A stretch of DNA of 50,548 nucleotides from the NCBI RefSeq assembly GCF_002910905.1, contig NZ_NEUE01000079.1, forward strand, positions 1 to 50,548, given 5' to 3'. A program made the position numbers and the translations under genes. The stretch is from Streptomyces sp. SM11. Lineage in GTDB: Bacteria > Actinomycetota > Actinomycetes > Streptomycetales > Streptomycetaceae. The notes below the pieces were generated by a model. It saw only the letters and a program-made list of their open reading frames with translations, made no database searches and was not told where the DNA came from. Below, piece after piece: positions 40,313 to 48,383 of this stretch; the stretch's first letter is position 1; every line of letters starts with the position of its first letter.

Positions 40313-41788
40313 ATGCCGTCGTCCAGATCCACCCGCGCGCTCGCCGTCGCGCTTCTCGCGGTATTGCTGGGAGCCCTGCTCCCCGCCGCCACCGCGCAAG
40401 CGGCAAGCCGCACGGTGCAGGGCGGGCGGCTGGACTGGGGCATCAAGTCCTCCTTCCAGAGTTACGTCACCGGGCCCATCGCGGGCGGCAGCTGGAGCCT
40501 GACCGGTGGCGCGGCCACCGTCGGCGGCAGCCAGTTCCGCTTCCACTCGGCGACCGGCTCCTACGACCCGGACACCGGAGCGCTCAGCTCCGGCTTCTCC
40601 GGCGGAGTGCACTTCACCGGCCACAGGAAGGCCGACGGCAGCAACGAACTGGACCTCACGATCAGCCGCCCCACCGTCCGGATCAGCGGCGGCAGCGGCA
40701 CGCTCCACGCGGACGTGGTCAGCAAGGAGCGGGGGACCGGCAAGGTCTCCCACCGCTCCCAGGTGCCGCTTGCCACGCTCGGCCTCGGCGGGATCGACAT
40801 GAAGGGCGGTTCCACCCCCATCGCCCTCACCGGCGTTCCCGCGACGCTGACCACGCAGGGCGCCTCCGCCTTCGCCGGCTACTACACCGCGGGCACCCCG
40901 CTCGACCCGATCAGCCTCTCCGTCGACACCAGGGGCGCGGCCGCCGAACCGAAGCAGTCCGCCCCGGACGAGAAGCAGTCCACCCCGGACAGGGACAAGG
41001 CGGAGCAGAAGGAGAAGGAGAAGGAGAAGGCGGGCCGCTTCGAGGACGCCGCCGTCGACTGGGGCGTACGCCGCACCTTCCGTGAGTACGTCACCGGCTC
41101 CATCGGCCAGGGCAAGTGGACGCTCGCCGACGGCGCCCAGGACGGCGGAGCCCTGTTCCGCTTCCCGCGGGGCAAGGGGACGTACGACGCGAAGAAGCAG
41201 ACGCTGGTCGCGGACTTCAGCGGCAGCATCCGCTTCACCGGCGCCCATGACCTCGACCTGAGGTTCGCCGGTGTCACCGTCACCGTCGCCAAGGGCGAGG
41301 GCACCCTGTCGGCGGACGTCACCAGCGAGGGCGTCACCAGCGAGGGCGTCCCCCTCGTCACCTTCCCCGCGAAGGACCTCGCGCCGAAGGAGGGCCTCGC
41401 CGTCCTCACCGAGGTCCCCGCCACCCTCACCGCAGACGGAGCCGAGGCGTTCGGCTCCATGTACACGGCGGGCACCGCGATGGACCCGGTCTCGCTCGCC
41501 GTGGCCGTCGACGAGAAGGCCCGGATGCCCGCGCTGCCGGACCTCGGCAGTGAGCCGACGACGGCCGCCGAGCCTCCGAAGAAGGCCGCCGAGGAGCACT
41601 CCGCCGCACCGGCGACCGTCTCCTCCGACTCCGGTCCGGGCACCGGCACCTACCTCGCGATCGGCGGCGGCGTACTGCTGCTCGCCGCGGCGGGAGCGGC
41701 GTTCTTCGCCCTGCGCCGCCGCGCGGCGCAGTCGGCCCCCGAGGCGGCCGACACCTTGGCGGGCCCCGACTCGCCCCGGACTTCCTGA
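40313..41788 (+). CDS. Secreted HtaA-domain heme-binding protein, membrane-anchored
   Basis: A 491-residue surface protein with a signal peptide (cleavage after ATAQA), two HtaA domains (about 36-205 and 245-405), a charged linker (KQSAPDEKQ... with EKEKEK) and a C-terminal helix with a basic tail (FFALRRRAAQ). Both domains keep the N-terminal Tyr (SSFQSYVTG, RTFREYVTG) and a His in the middle (HFTGH, FTGAHD), residues that bind heme in corynebacterial HtaA. The GGAGGG Shine-Dalgarno lies before ATG 40313. It is expected to capture heme and pass it to HmuT. Confidence 0.92.
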   Translation: MPSSRSTRALAVALLAVLLGALLPAATAQAASRTVQGGRLDWGIKSSFQSYVTGPIAGGSWSLTGGAATVGGSQFRFHSATGSYDPDTGALSSGFSGGVHFTGHRKADGSNELDLTISRPTVRISGGSGTLHADVVSKERGTGKVSHRSQVPLATLGLGGIDMKGGSTPIALTGVPATLTTQGASAFAGYYTAGTPLDPISLSVDTRGAAAEPKQSAPDEKQSTPDRDKAEQKEKEKEKAGRFEDAAVDWGVRRTFREYVTGSIGQGKWTLADGAQDGGALFRFPRGKGTYDAKKQTLVADFSGSIRFTGAHDLDLRFAGVTVTVAKGEGTLSADVTSEGVTSEGVPLVTFPAKDLAPKEGLAVLTEVPATLTADGAEAFGSMYTAGTAMDPVSLAVAVDEKARMPALPDLGSEPTTAAEPPKKAAEEHSAAPATVSSDSGPGTGTYLAIGGGVLLLAAAGAAFFALRRRAAQSAPEAADTLAGPDSPRTS

Positions 41789-41880
41789 CCCCGGCATCCC
41801 CCCATGCATGCCTTATGGATCATCACCCCCTCCCCCCACTCATCTCTTCCGCCCCCTGTCCCTTGAGGAGACCCACCGAC

Positions 41881-43527
41881 ATGGCAGCAACCCGCCGCCC
41901 CATAGCCCTCGCCGCGGCCGTCGCCACGGCCGCCGCCCTCGGCGCGGCCTTCGCCCTCCCGGCCCTCGCGGCCGACGGCTCCTCGGCCAAGGCCGCCCCC
42001 GCGGCAGTCGGCGCCCCTACGGAGGTCTACCAGCTGGAATCGGGCACCCTGGACTGGGGCCTCAAGGCCTCCTTCCGCTCCATGATCGACCGCCTGGGCG
42101 GCACCGCCACACTCGCGGACGGGGCAACCAGGAACGCGGACGGCTCGTACGAGTTCCCCCTGGAGAAGGGGGAGTACGAGCTCGGCACCCACGCCGTGAC
42201 GTCCTCCTTCAAGGGCAGCGTGCACTACGAGGCGCACGGCGGTGTCTTGGACATCAAGCTCGCCGACGTCAAGGTCCTCACGCTCGGGAAGAGCGGCAGG
42301 ATCACCGTCGACGTGACCATCAACTCCCCCGGCGAGGACGCCGTCGTCACCGACGACCTGACGATGGCCGAGCTCGACCTCACCGACGTCGAGCCCTCCC
42401 GGGGCGCCGACGGCATGAAGTACGCGGACATCCCCGCCACCTTCACCGAGGAGGGCGCGGCCGTCTTCGGTTCCGCGTACCAGGAGGGTGACCCGATCGA
42501 CCCGGCCACGCTGACGGTCAAGCCGGCCACCGGCCGGCCGACCGAGCAGCCGACGGGCCGCCCCACCGAGCAGCCGACCGAGCAGCCGACGGGCCGCCCC
42601 ACCGAGCAGCCCACCGAGCAGCCGACGGGTCAGCCGACCGAGCAGCCGACCGGGCCGACCGCCCGGCCGAGTGCCGACCCGACCCCGACCCCGGCCGCCT
42701 CCGAGACCGCCGCGCCCGTCAGCGGCCCGGTCGTCGACGGCACCCTGAACTGGGGCGTCAAGGAGAAGTTCCGCACCTACGTCGTCGGCAACATCGCGCA
42801 CGGCAAGGTCGAGACGAGCGGCGGCGCCACCACCGTCACCGACGGCTACCGCTTCACCGGGGCGACCGGCCACCTCGACGCCGACAAGAACACGCTGACC
42901 GCCGCGTTCAAGGGCAAGGTGCGCTTCCTCGGCCACGAGACGGGCGGCGCGTACGACCTCGACCTCGCGCTCAGCAACCTGAAGGTCGACATCGAGGGCG
43001 CCTCCGGCAAGCTCGTCGCCGACGTCACCACCAAGGAGCGCGCGACCAAGGAGAACCCGCACCCGAAGGCCCAGGAGTTCACCGGCGTGCCCTTCGCCGA
43101 CCTGAAGGTGCCCGCGGGCGCGCTCGCCGCCAAGAACGGCGTCGTGAACCTCAAGGGCATCCCGGCGACCCTCACCGAGGGCGGCTCCAAGGCGTTCAGC
43201 GGCATGTACCCGAAGGGCGGGGAGCTCGACGCCCTGAACGTCGCGGTCTCCCTCGACAAGGACGCGCAGCTCCCGGGCGGTTCGGCCGGCGGCTCCGGCT
43301 CCACCGGCGGTTCGGGCTCCACCGGCGGCTCCACGGCCGGCGGTTCCACCACCGGCGGCGGCACGGTCGGTGGCTCAACCGGCGGCACGGTCGGTGGCTC
43401 CGGCGCCCTGGCCTCCACCGGCTCCGACATCCCGACCGGCGCCCTGATCGCCGCCTCCGGTGTCGTCGTGGCGGCCGGTGCCGGTGTCGTGATCGCGGCA
43501 CGCCGTCGCCGTGACGCCACCTCCTGA
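41881..43527 (+). CDS. Secreted HtaA-domain protein with sortase E signal (LASTG)
   Basis: A 548-residue surface protein. A signal peptide (cleavage after PALA) is followed by a first HtaA domain (about 50-215), a TGRPTEQP-type repeat linker, a second HtaA domain (about 285-450), a Gly/Ser/Thr-rich stalk, and LASTG, a helix and RRRR. The last three form a class E sortase signal for covalent cell-wall attachment. The first domain reads ASFRSMID where the other three HtaA domains of this locus have Tyr, so its heme binding may be lost. GAGGAG precedes ATG 41881. It lies 92 nt after the first HtaA gene, probably in one operon. Confidence 0.92.
   Translation: MAATRRPIALAAAVATAAALGAAFALPALAADGSSAKAAPAAVGAPTEVYQLESGTLDWGLKASFRSMIDRLGGTATLADGATRNADGSYEFPLEKGEYELGTHAVTSSFKGSVHYEAHGGVLDIKLADVKVLTLGKSGRITVDVTINSPGEDAVVTDDLTMAELDLTDVEPSRGADGMKYADIPATFTEEGAAVFGSAYQEGDPIDPATLTVKPATGRPTEQPTGRPTEQPTEQPTGRPTEQPTEQPTGQPTEQPTGPTARPSADPTPTPAASETAAPVSGPVVDGTLNWGVKEKFRTYVVGNIAHGKVETSGGATTVTDGYRFTGATGHLDADKNTLTAAFKGKVRFLGHETGGAYDLDLALSNLKVDIEGASGKLVADVTTKERATKENPHPKAQEFTGVPFADLKVPAGALAAKNGVVNLKGIPATLTEGGSKAFSGMYPKGGELDALNVAVSLDKDAQLPGGSAGGSGSTGGSGSTGGSTAGGSTTGGGTVGGSTGGTVGGSGALASTGSDIPTGALIAASGVVVAAGAGVVIAARRRRDATS
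42529..42648 (+). repeat. Coding repeat: TGRPTEQP / TEQP linker
   Basis: Forty residues consist only of TGRPTEQP, TGQPTEQP and TEQP units. This Pro/Thr-rich stretch is a flexible spacer between the two HtaA domains. The underlying 12- and 24-bp DNA repeats make copy number prone to change. Confidence 0.9.
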
Positions 43528-43641
43528 CCCGCCCGCACCTCCCTCGGGGCCGTACCGGCAGCGGCAGTGCTCGCCGATGCGGCCCCGCGGCCGTACCCGA
43601 TCGGTTCCCGCCCCGGCACCGGGCAGTGCTTGAATGCCCCC

Positions 43642-44319
43642 GTGAACGACTACGACGCACCCCGGGGCATCGACGTCCTGCGGGTGTTCTGCGGACCTGA
43701 CGGCCGGCACGGCAACGCCCTCGGCGTCGTACGCGACGGAAGCGGCCACCCCGACGAGGCGTCCCGGCAGCGGCTCGCCCGGCGACTCGGCTTCAGCGAG
43801 ACCGTGTTCGTCGACGACCCGGAGCGCGGGCGGGTGGACATCCACGCCCCGGGGCTGCGGTTGCCGTTCGCCGGGCACCCGCTGGTGGGCACCGCCTGGC
43901 TGCTGGACCTGGAGGTCCTGGAGCTGGCGGTCGGGGAGGTGTTCGCGCGCCAGGACGGGGAGTTCACCTGGATCACCGCCCGCCCCGAGTGGGTCCCGCC
44001 GCGCACGCTCCGGCAGTACGCGACGGCCGCCGAGGTCGAGGCGCTGCCCGGACCGCCGCCCGGTGAGGGGTGGCTCTACGTCTGGGCCTGGGAGGACGAG
44101 GCGGCCGGGCGGGTGCGCGCCCGGGCCTTCCCGAGGCGCGGGGAGGAGACCGGGATCGTCGAGGACGAGGCGACGGGTGCGGCGGCCCTGCTGCTGAGCG
44201 CGCAGCTCGGCCGGGCCCTCAACATCACCCAGGGACGCGGCTCCCAGATCCTCACCGCACCCGCGCCGGACGGCACGGTGGAGGTCGGGGGCCGCGTCCT
44301 GTTGGCCGTCCGCGGCTGA
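43642..44319 (+). CDS. Short PhzF-family protein
   Basis: A 225-residue PhzF-fold protein, shorter than the usual 260-300. It keeps the presumed catalytic Glu in GFSETVFVDD, FAGHPLVGTAWLL, and the late ETGIVEDEATGAAALLL. The first half of the usual GNPA motif appears as GRHGNALGVV. GTG 43642 was chosen because TGC-TTGAAT, an extended -10, ends 6 nt before it and no Shine-Dalgarno is present. It lies between the HtaA genes and the convergent hmuO, but its family gives no reason to link it to heme. It is paralogous in fold to the gene at 24604-25488. Confidence 0.85.
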   Translation: MNDYDAPRGIDVLRVFCGPDGRHGNALGVVRDGSGHPDEASRQRLARRLGFSETVFVDDPERGRVDIHAPGLRLPFAGHPLVGTAWLLDLEVLELAVGEVFARQDGEFTWITARPEWVPPRTLRQYATAAEVEALPGPPPGEGWLYVWAWEDEAAGRVRARAFPRRGEETGIVEDEATGAAALLLSAQLGRALNITQGRGSQILTAPAPDGTVEVGGRVLLAVRG

Positions 44320-44352
44320 ACCCCGGACGGCCGGCTGTCGCACGCCGGTGGT

Positions 44353-45018
44353 TCACGCACTGAGCGGGAAGACCTCGCCCAGGTCGCGGAAGACCGCGGT
44401 GTTCAGCGCGAAGGCCCGCTTGCACTCCTCGATGATGCGCTGCTTCTCCAGATCGTCCGCGTTCACCGCGTCCAGCAGCTCGCGGTACCCCCGCTTGAAG
44501 GCGGCCGGGTTGGTGATCTCCTCGAAGACGTAGAAGCGCACGCCGTCGCCCTTGCGCTCGAAGCCCCAGGTCTTCTCCGCCTTGTCACGGATGATCTGGC
44601 CGCCCGAGAGGTCACCGAGGTAGCGCGTGTAGTGGTGGGCGATGTAGCCGGCGGGCCAGGTGCGCGCGCACTCCGCGACCCGGGCCGCGTAGGCGGCGGT
44701 GGCCGGCAGCGGCTCCAGGCCCTCGCGCCAGTCGGCCCCGCGCAGATGCGCCAGATCGCGCTCCAGTTCGGTGGAGCGCATCAGCTCGGGCTGTATGAAC
44801 GGGCCCGCGACCGGGTCGTCGCGCAGAGCCTCCGAACCCTCCTCCAGTGCCCGGTACACGAACCACAGCTGCTCGGTGTAGCGCGTGTACGCGTCCACTC
44901 CCAGCCGCCCGCCGAGCAGGTCACTCATGAAGGTCGAGGTCTCGGCCTCGGTGTGCTGCTCGTGCGACGCGGTACGGATGAGCGTCGAGAAGGGAGTGAC
45001 GGTGGCGGTTGCGTCCAA
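44353..45018 (-). CDS. hmuO: Heme oxygenase (biliverdin-producing)
   Basis: A 221-residue canonical heme oxygenase that opens heme to biliverdin, CO and Fe2+. The proximal His is in IRTASHEQHTEAE (His about 19-22), and the distal helix is YLGDLSGGQIIRD with the flexible Gly-Gly. TTG 45018 was chosen because GGAGG lies 6 nt upstream and the family core starts at once. It completes the heme-iron acquisition route with HtaA/HmuTUV. Upstream are an iron-box-like palindrome (45130-45147) and an 11-bp repeat array (45219-45273). Confidence 0.95.
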   Translation of the reverse strand: MDATATVTPFSTLIRTASHEQHTEAETSTFMSDLLGGRLGVDAYTRYTEQLWFVYRALEEGSEALRDDPVAGPFIQPELMRSTELERDLAHLRGADWREGLEPLPATAAYAARVAECARTWPAGYIAHHYTRYLGDLSGGQIIRDKAEKTWGFERKGDGVRFYVFEEITNPAAFKRGYRELLDAVNADDLEKQRIIEECKRAFALNTAVFRDLGEVFPLSA

Positions 45019-45129
45019 GGCGGGCCTCCGGGGACCGAGGGGGACGGGAAGTCCAGAGAGAGACGAGATACACCGGCAGGCGACCGCCGCGACGGTACGG
45101 CGGCGCGTGCCAGTAGGCCCGATCCTCCT

Positions 45130-45147
45130 ACTTAGGTTTACCTAAGT
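45130..45147. promoter_or_regulatory. Iron-box-like palindrome upstream of hmuO
   Basis: ACTTAGGTTTACCTAAGT has perfect 8-bp arms around TT. Its TTAGGT and ACCTAA halves match iron-box half-sites but are spaced 2 nt apart, not 7. It lies 112 nt upstream of the hmuO start. Confidence 0.7.
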
Positions 45148-45218
45148 CAACTGGTTCCCGACTGTCTGTCGGTAAAAACCTACGCGCAGGGGGAGTGAAG
45201 GGTGCGGTTATGGATGCT

Positions 45219-45273
45219 TCGGGGTGATGTGCGGGTGATCCGAGGCGAATCCGCGGGTGATCTACGGGTGATC
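45219..45273 (-). repeat. Five 11-bp direct repeats, PHO-box-like
   Basis: Read on the minus strand the units are GATCACCCGTA, GATCACCCGCG, GATTCGCCTCG, GATCACCCGCA and CATCACCCCGA, all exactly 11 nt apart. The core TCACCC resembles the 11-nt direct repeat unit of Streptomyces PhoP boxes. The array begins within the stop codon of map and ends about 200 nt upstream of hmuO in the direction of its transcription. Confidence 0.65.
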
Positions 45274-46130
45274 TACGGGAGGGTCAGGATCTCCGCTCCG
45301 GTCTCCGTGACCACCAGTGTGTGCTCGAACTGGGCCGTCCGCTTCCGGTCCTTCGTCACCACGGTCCAGCCGTCCTCCCACAGGTCGTACTCGTGGGTGC
45401 CCAGCGTCAGCATCGGCTCGATGGTGAAGGTCATCCCCGGCTGCATCACCGTGGTGGCGTGCGGGCTGTCGTAGTGCGGGATGATCAGGCCGGAGTGGAA
45501 CGAGGAGTTGATCCCGTGCCCGGTGAAGTCGCGGACCACCCCGTAGCCGAACCGCTTCGCGTAGGACTCGATGACCCGGCCGATGACATTGATCTGGCGT
45601 CCGGGCCGGACCGCCTTGATGGCCCGGTTCAGCGACTCCCGGGTGCGCTCGACCAGCAGCCGTGACTCCTCGTCCACGTCGCCGCAGAAATAGGTGGCGT
45701 TGTTGTCGCCGTGCACCCCGTTGATGTACGCGGTGACGTCCAGGTTCACGATGTCGCCGTCGCGCAGCACGGTGGAGTCGGGGATGCCGTGACAGATGAC
45801 CTCGTTGAGCGAGCTGCACAGCGACTTCGGGAAACCCCGGTAGCCGAGCGTCGAGGGGTACGCGCCGTGATCGACCATGAAGGCGTGGGCGACCCGGTCG
45901 AGCTCGTCCGTGGTGACCCCCGGGGCGATGTGCTTGGCGGCCTCCTCCATCGCCTGCGCGGCGATACGGCCCGCGACGCGCATCCGCTCCACGGTATCGG
46001 CGTCCTGGATCTCCGGGCCGGTGTACGGCTTCGGAGCCGGCTTCCCCACGTACTCGGGACGCCGGATGTTTCCGGGTACGGAACGGACGGGAGTGATCTC
46101 CCCTGGTACGAGAAGCGACTGGCCAGACAT
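45273..46130 (-). CDS. map: Methionine aminopeptidase, type I
   Basis: A 285-residue enzyme removing the initiator Met from nascent proteins. Metal ligands are visible: Asp in [20 protein letters not shown] (two Asp), His in [12 protein letters not shown], and Glu in TIEPML and QFEHTLVV. The ~45-residue Pro-rich N-terminal extension ([20 protein letters not shown]) is typical of actinobacterial MetAP1c, which contact the ribosome. ATG 46130 follows a -10 (TAGACT, 46143-46138) by 7 nt, so the mRNA is probably leaderless. Divergent from a small gene at 46189. Confidence 0.95.
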   Translation of the reverse strand: MSGQSLLVPGEITPVRSVPGNIRRPEYVGKPAPKPYTGPEIQDADTVERMRVAGRIAAQAMEEAAKHIAPGVTTDELDRVAHAFMVDHGAYPSTLGYRGFPKSLCSSLNEVICHGIPDSTVLRDGDIVNLDVTAYINGVHGDNNATYFCGDVDEESRLLVERTRESLNRAIKAVRPGRQINVIGRVIESYAKRFGYGVVRDFTGHGINSSFHSGLIIPHYDSPHATTVMQPGMTFTIEPMLTLGTHEYDLWEDGWTVVTKDRKRTAQFEHTLVVTETGAEILTLP

Positions 46131-46137
46131 GTCAGCG

Positions 46138-46143
46138 AGTCTA
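46138..46143 (-). promoter_or_regulatory. -10 hexamer for leaderless map
   Basis: On the minus strand TAGACT ends 7 nt before ATG 46130 with no ribosome binding site between. Confidence 0.5.
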
Positions 46144-46188
46144 ACCAGCGGCCCCGGGGCACCATGGCAGGGAGGAAAGGAGCCGTCG

Positions 46189-46425
46189 ATGGCCCTGTTC
46201 AAGAAGCGCACGGTCGGCAAACCGGGCGAATGGTACTACTGCCTGGAGCACAAGAAGGTCGAGGAGGGTCCGGAGTGCCCGGCGCAGAACCGCTTCGGCC
46301 CCTACACCTCCCGCCAGGCGGCACAGCACGCGATGGACACGGCCCGCGACCGGAACCTGGAGTGGGACACGGACCCCAAGTGGCACGACGAGGACAAGGG
46401 CACATCGAGCCCGCCCGAGAACTGA
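46189..46425 (+). CDS. Small conserved-type protein, 78 aa, unknown
   Basis: A 78-residue soluble protein beginning [20 protein letters not shown], with a [20 protein letters not shown] segment (two Cys in total) and a helical [20 protein letters not shown] stretch, ending acidic. GGAGGAAAGGAG, a strong Shine-Dalgarno, lies 6 nt before ATG 46189. It is divergent from map, 58 nt apart. The fold may be SPOR-like from the [14 protein letters not shown] stretch, but this is a guess. Function unknown. Confidence 0.8.
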   Translation: MALFKKRTVGKPGEWYYCLEHKKVEEGPECPAQNRFGPYTSRQAAQHAMDTARDRNLEWDTDPKWHDEDKGTSSPPEN

Positions 46426-46473
46426 CCCTCAGCCCGCGCGGGGGCGAATCAGGCCCGTCCGGGGTGCAGGCCA

Positions 46474-46526
46474 AGCCCGACCGGCGCTTGAGGACGTCCT
46501 TCCAGCCCCTCCGGCGCCTGACGAGC
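46474..46526. repeat. Two copies of a Streptomyces-type intergenic repeat
   Basis: Two 23-bp units starting at 46474 and 46504 share AGCCC..CCGGCGC.TGA.GA (17 of 23 positions). A third, diverged start (AGGCCCGTCCGGGG) lies at 46451. The motif CCGGCG..TGAGGA is one I recall as dispersed in Streptomyces gaps. No gene lies between 46425 and 46562. Confidence 0.55.
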
Positions 46527-46561
46527 GGGGGCGGGGGTGGACCCCGGAGACGGCACACCGC

Positions 46562-47872
46562 TCACGCCTCCGCCCCCGCCGCCCGCCTCCGCACCGCGTC
46601 CTCATCCGTCTCCGAGTCGTACCGCACCAGCTTCGGCAGCGCGGCGGTCAGCAGCGCCACCGACGCCACGCACGCCACCCCGCCCGTCCAGATCGCCGAC
46701 CGGGTCCCCGTCCAGCCGGCCATCGCCCCGGCCCGCACCTGACCCAGCTGCGGGCCGACGCTGTACGAGAGCACCTCGATGCCCGCGAGCCGGCCCCGCA
46801 GCTCCTCCGGGATCGTCTGGTTCCAGATCGTCGCCCGCCCCAGCCCGCTCAGCATGTCGCCCGCCCCCGCCACGGCCAGGCAGAGCAGCACCACCCACAC
46901 ACTGGAGAACCAGCCCGCCGCGGCGATGGCCAGCCCCCAGGCCGTCGCACCGAACACCACGAACAGCCCGTGCCTGCGCACCCGTGACGTCCAGCCGCTG
47001 GTCAGCCCCAGGGCCAGCGAGCCGACCGAGCCCGCCGCGTACATCAGGCCCAGCGACCACTCCGCGTCCAGCTCGTCCGCCAGGAACGGGAAGATCGTGT
47101 TCGGAAAGGCGAAGAACATCGCCGCCAGGTCGATCGCGTACGTCCCCAGCAGCACCGGCCGGCTCCACGCGTACCGCGCCCCCTCGACGATCCCGCGCAG
47201 CGACGGTTTCTGCGCGTCACGGGCAGGCGGTGCGGGGGAGAGCCGCAGACAGAGCACGACGGAGACGGCGAACGTGCACACCGTCACCCCGTACGCCGTG
47301 CCGTGACCGGCGTACGCCACCACCAGACCGGCCAGCGCCGGGCCCGCGATCGCCCCGATCTGCCAGCGCAGCGAGTTCAGCGCGGCCGCCGCCGTCTGCT
47401 GCGCGTGCGGCACGATCCGGGCCATCAGCGAGTCCAGCGCGGGCCGCTGGAGCCCGGCGAGCGCGGACACCCCGCCGGCCACCACGTACAGCGGCCACAG
47501 CAGCGGCTCCGGGAGGAGGGCGTTCACCAGCAGGACCGCGGCGAGCACACCGAGCCCCGCCTCGGTGAGCAGGATGACCCGGCGGCGGTCCACCGAGTCC
47601 GCGAGCGCCCCGCCGTACAGCCCGAAGACCACCAGCGGCACCAGCTCCACCGCGCCCATCGCCCCGACCGCGAGCGGCGAGCCCGTGAGGTCCTTGATCT
47701 GGAGCGGCAGCGCGATGAGCGCCATGAAGCTGCCGAAGAACGTGATCAGGCCCTGGACCCACAGCAGCCGGAAGTCCGTCGAGGAACGCCACGGCGAGAG
47801 ATCCGGCAGCAGGGCGCGGATCTGGGCCGACCGCGGCGAGGGGGAGGAGGGCGAAGGAGGCGCTGAGGTCAC
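46562..47872 (-). CDS. MFS transporter, MFS_3 / EntS-like exporter
   Basis: A 436-residue 12-helix exporter. The N-terminal part has FRLLWVQGLITFFGSFMALI, GLYGGALADSVDRRRVIL as motif A, and RPALDSLMARIVPHAQQTA in loop 4-5, all typical of the enterobactin-exporter-like MFS_3 group. The C-terminal AGAGDMLSGLGRATIWNQ block also fits. It lies near iron-uptake genes and could export a siderophore, but the family is broad. GTG 47872 is the annotated-type start; no clear Shine-Dalgarno. Confidence 0.9.
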   Translation of the reverse strand: MTSAPPSPSSPSPRSAQIRALLPDLSPWRSSTDFRLLWVQGLITFFGSFMALIALPLQIKDLTGSPLAVGAMGAVELVPLVVFGLYGGALADSVDRRRVILLTEAGLGVLAAVLLVNALLPEPLLWPLYVVAGGVSALAGLQRPALDSLMARIVPHAQQTAAAALNSLRWQIGAIAGPALAGLVVAYAGHGTAYGVTVCTFAVSVVLCLRLSPAPPARDAQKPSLRGIVEGARYAWSRPVLLGTYAIDLAAMFFAFPNTIFPFLADELDAEWSLGLMYAAGSVGSLALGLTSGWTSRVRRHGLFVVFGATAWGLAIAAAGWFSSVWVVLLCLAVAGAGDMLSGLGRATIWNQTIPEELRGRLAGIEVLSYSVGPQLGQVRAGAMAGWTGTRSAIWTGGVACVASVALLTAALPKLVRYDSETDEDAVRRRAAGAEA

Positions 47873-47968
47873 GATGGGCCATGATCCGTACTGCCGGGCG
47901 CCCTCGGCAAGCAGATATTCCGGTACGCCCCGGGCCCGCCCGCCACCAGCGCGCGGGCGGCGGCCGGG

Positions 47969-48244
47969 TCAGCCGGCCGGCCGGGCGAGCCGGTCCCGGA
48001 AGGTGCGCCGGCCGCGCCCCGGAGGTCTCCCGTTCTCCCCGGCGGCCGCGCTCACCAGGTGCTGCACGATGTCCAGGTCCACGTCCTCGTCCCCCGCGAC
48101 CACGAGCGACTCGTGCGCCGGGCCCCCGACCTCCGGGTCACCGCCGTCCAGCGTGAGCACCCGTGCCCCGGCCCGCCGGGCGTCCTGCGGCCACCGGGTC
48201 CCGGCCGGCGCATCGCGGAGCAGGGCGACACGTACGGCAGCCAT
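47969..48244 (-). CDS. Hypothetical protein, 91 aa
   Basis: A short protein starting MAAVRVALLRDAPAGTRWPQ, then ARRAGARVLTLDGGDPEVGG and a helical DVDLDIVQHLVSAAAGE, ending basic (GRGRRTFRDRLARPAG). Third codon positions are almost all G or C, supporting coding. No motif recognised. ATG 48244 has AGGATG 8-9 nt upstream that could be a weak site or a -10. A small hairpin (CGCCCGC/GCGGGCG) lies just downstream at about 47938-47961. Confidence 0.62.
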   Translation of the reverse strand: MAAVRVALLRDAPAGTRWPQDARRAGARVLTLDGGDPEVGGPAHESLVVAGDEDVDLDIVQHLVSAAAGENGRPPGRGRRTFRDRLARPAG

Positions 48245-48371
48245 GGCCCGGCATCCTGCCCCGGCGGCACGCCCCGGCCGGGCCCGGCGGCCGCTCCCTC
48301 ACCCGAACGGGGGACCGCGAGGTGAGCGGAACAGGGCGCCCGGGGGCGGTTTCCCGGGCGCTACCTGGCAG

Positions 48372-48377
48372 TAGGGT
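48372..48377 (+). promoter_or_regulatory. -10 hexamer for leaderless reductase gene
   Basis: TAGGGT is followed by CGGTCC and ATG 48384, 6 nt, with no Shine-Dalgarno. Confidence 0.5.
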
Positions 48378-48383
48378 CGGTCC

